A DNA stretch of 64,000 nt from Chloroflexus sp. Y-396-1. Its GTDB lineage: Bacteria > Chloroflexota > Chloroflexia > Chloroflexales > Chloroflexaceae. Below, one piece after another: positions 63,910 through 64,000 of this stretch. The notes under the pieces were generated by a model. That model searched no databases. It saw nothing but the letters and a program-made list of their open reading frames with translations, and was not told where the DNA came from. The position numbers and the translations under genes were made by a program. Position 1 is the first letter of the stretch, and every line of letters begins with the position of its first letter. Where the stretch lies: assembly GCF_000516515.1 (NCBI RefSeq), contig NZ_KI911784.1, forward strand, positions 2,388,881 to 2,452,880, in the 5' to 3' direction.

Positions 63910-64000
63910 TGTTGACATTCCAGAAACAATTTATCCATCAGCGTACTTATTATAACCCAAACCAGCTCATTACGCCCTTACGCAACCCAGAATAGAGGGG

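Overview
The window comes from a filamentous anoxygenic phototroph of the genus Chloroflexus (Chloroflexota). The best evidence is the pair of type-II reaction-centre genes pufL and pufM, with no pufBA, pufC or puhA beside them. The M subunit carries leucine where purple bacteria have the accessory-bacteriochlorophyll histidine, a known Chloroflexus trait. The proteins look very close to those of C. aurantiacus, but a few residues differ from the sequence I remember, so a sister species such as C. aggregans is possible. Species was not tested.

Layout. 1-2663 (minus): start of a complex I operon, nuoA-B-C-D, running off the left edge. 2.9-4.1 kb: an FHA-protein pair (FhaA/FhaB-like). 4.7-6.5 kb: tsaE-tsaB for tRNA t6A and a degenerate Mrr-like protein. 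6.6-9.0 kb: a family-2 glycosyltransferase and a polyprenyl glycosylphosphotransferase. 9.1-11.2 kb: pufLM with a near-consensus promoter and an intrinsic terminator. 11.3-24.6 kb: housekeeping and unknown genes (ABC-F ATPase, ruvC, yebC, rnhB, methyltransferases, a metallo-beta-lactamase/cyclic-nucleotide-domain fusion) and tRNA-Gly, -Leu and -Gln. 24.8-30.3 kb: a secreted Ig-like protein, small membrane proteins and a permease plus binding-protein pair (RibXY-like) behind a possible divergent FMN riboswitch. Two inverted copies of a 200-bp MITE bracket this segment. 30.5-33.5 kb: amylosucrase, then a trxA-csoR/cstR operon with a visible operator. 33.5-36.0 kb: a decayed stretch with a panC pseudogene. 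36.0-44.9 kb: UPF0173 hydrolase, glyA, a peptidase, a DUF3095 protein, ppk1, tRNA-Val and an MFS transporter. 45.0-51.8 kb: two Agl23-like multi-membrane proteins (the second with an NHL propeller) and a kinase-fold protein without catalytic residues. 52.0-53.7 kb: a cytochrome c lipoprotein and a 2Fe-2S ferredoxin. 54.0-62.7 kb: a complete chemosensory operon. 62.9-63.9 kb: selD, itself read through an in-frame UGA as a selenoprotein.

The most notable points are the UGA-encoded selenocysteine in SelD, the two MITE copies with target-site duplications, a second dispersed family of intergenic elements with inverted ends, the riboswitch-like leader before an ATPase-less transporter, the Cys-Tyr-Cys CsoR-family regulator with its palindromic operator, and two proteins kept in operons after losing their catalytic or nucleotide-binding residues. 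I did not find a large new defence or biosynthetic system, a prophage or a CRISPR array.
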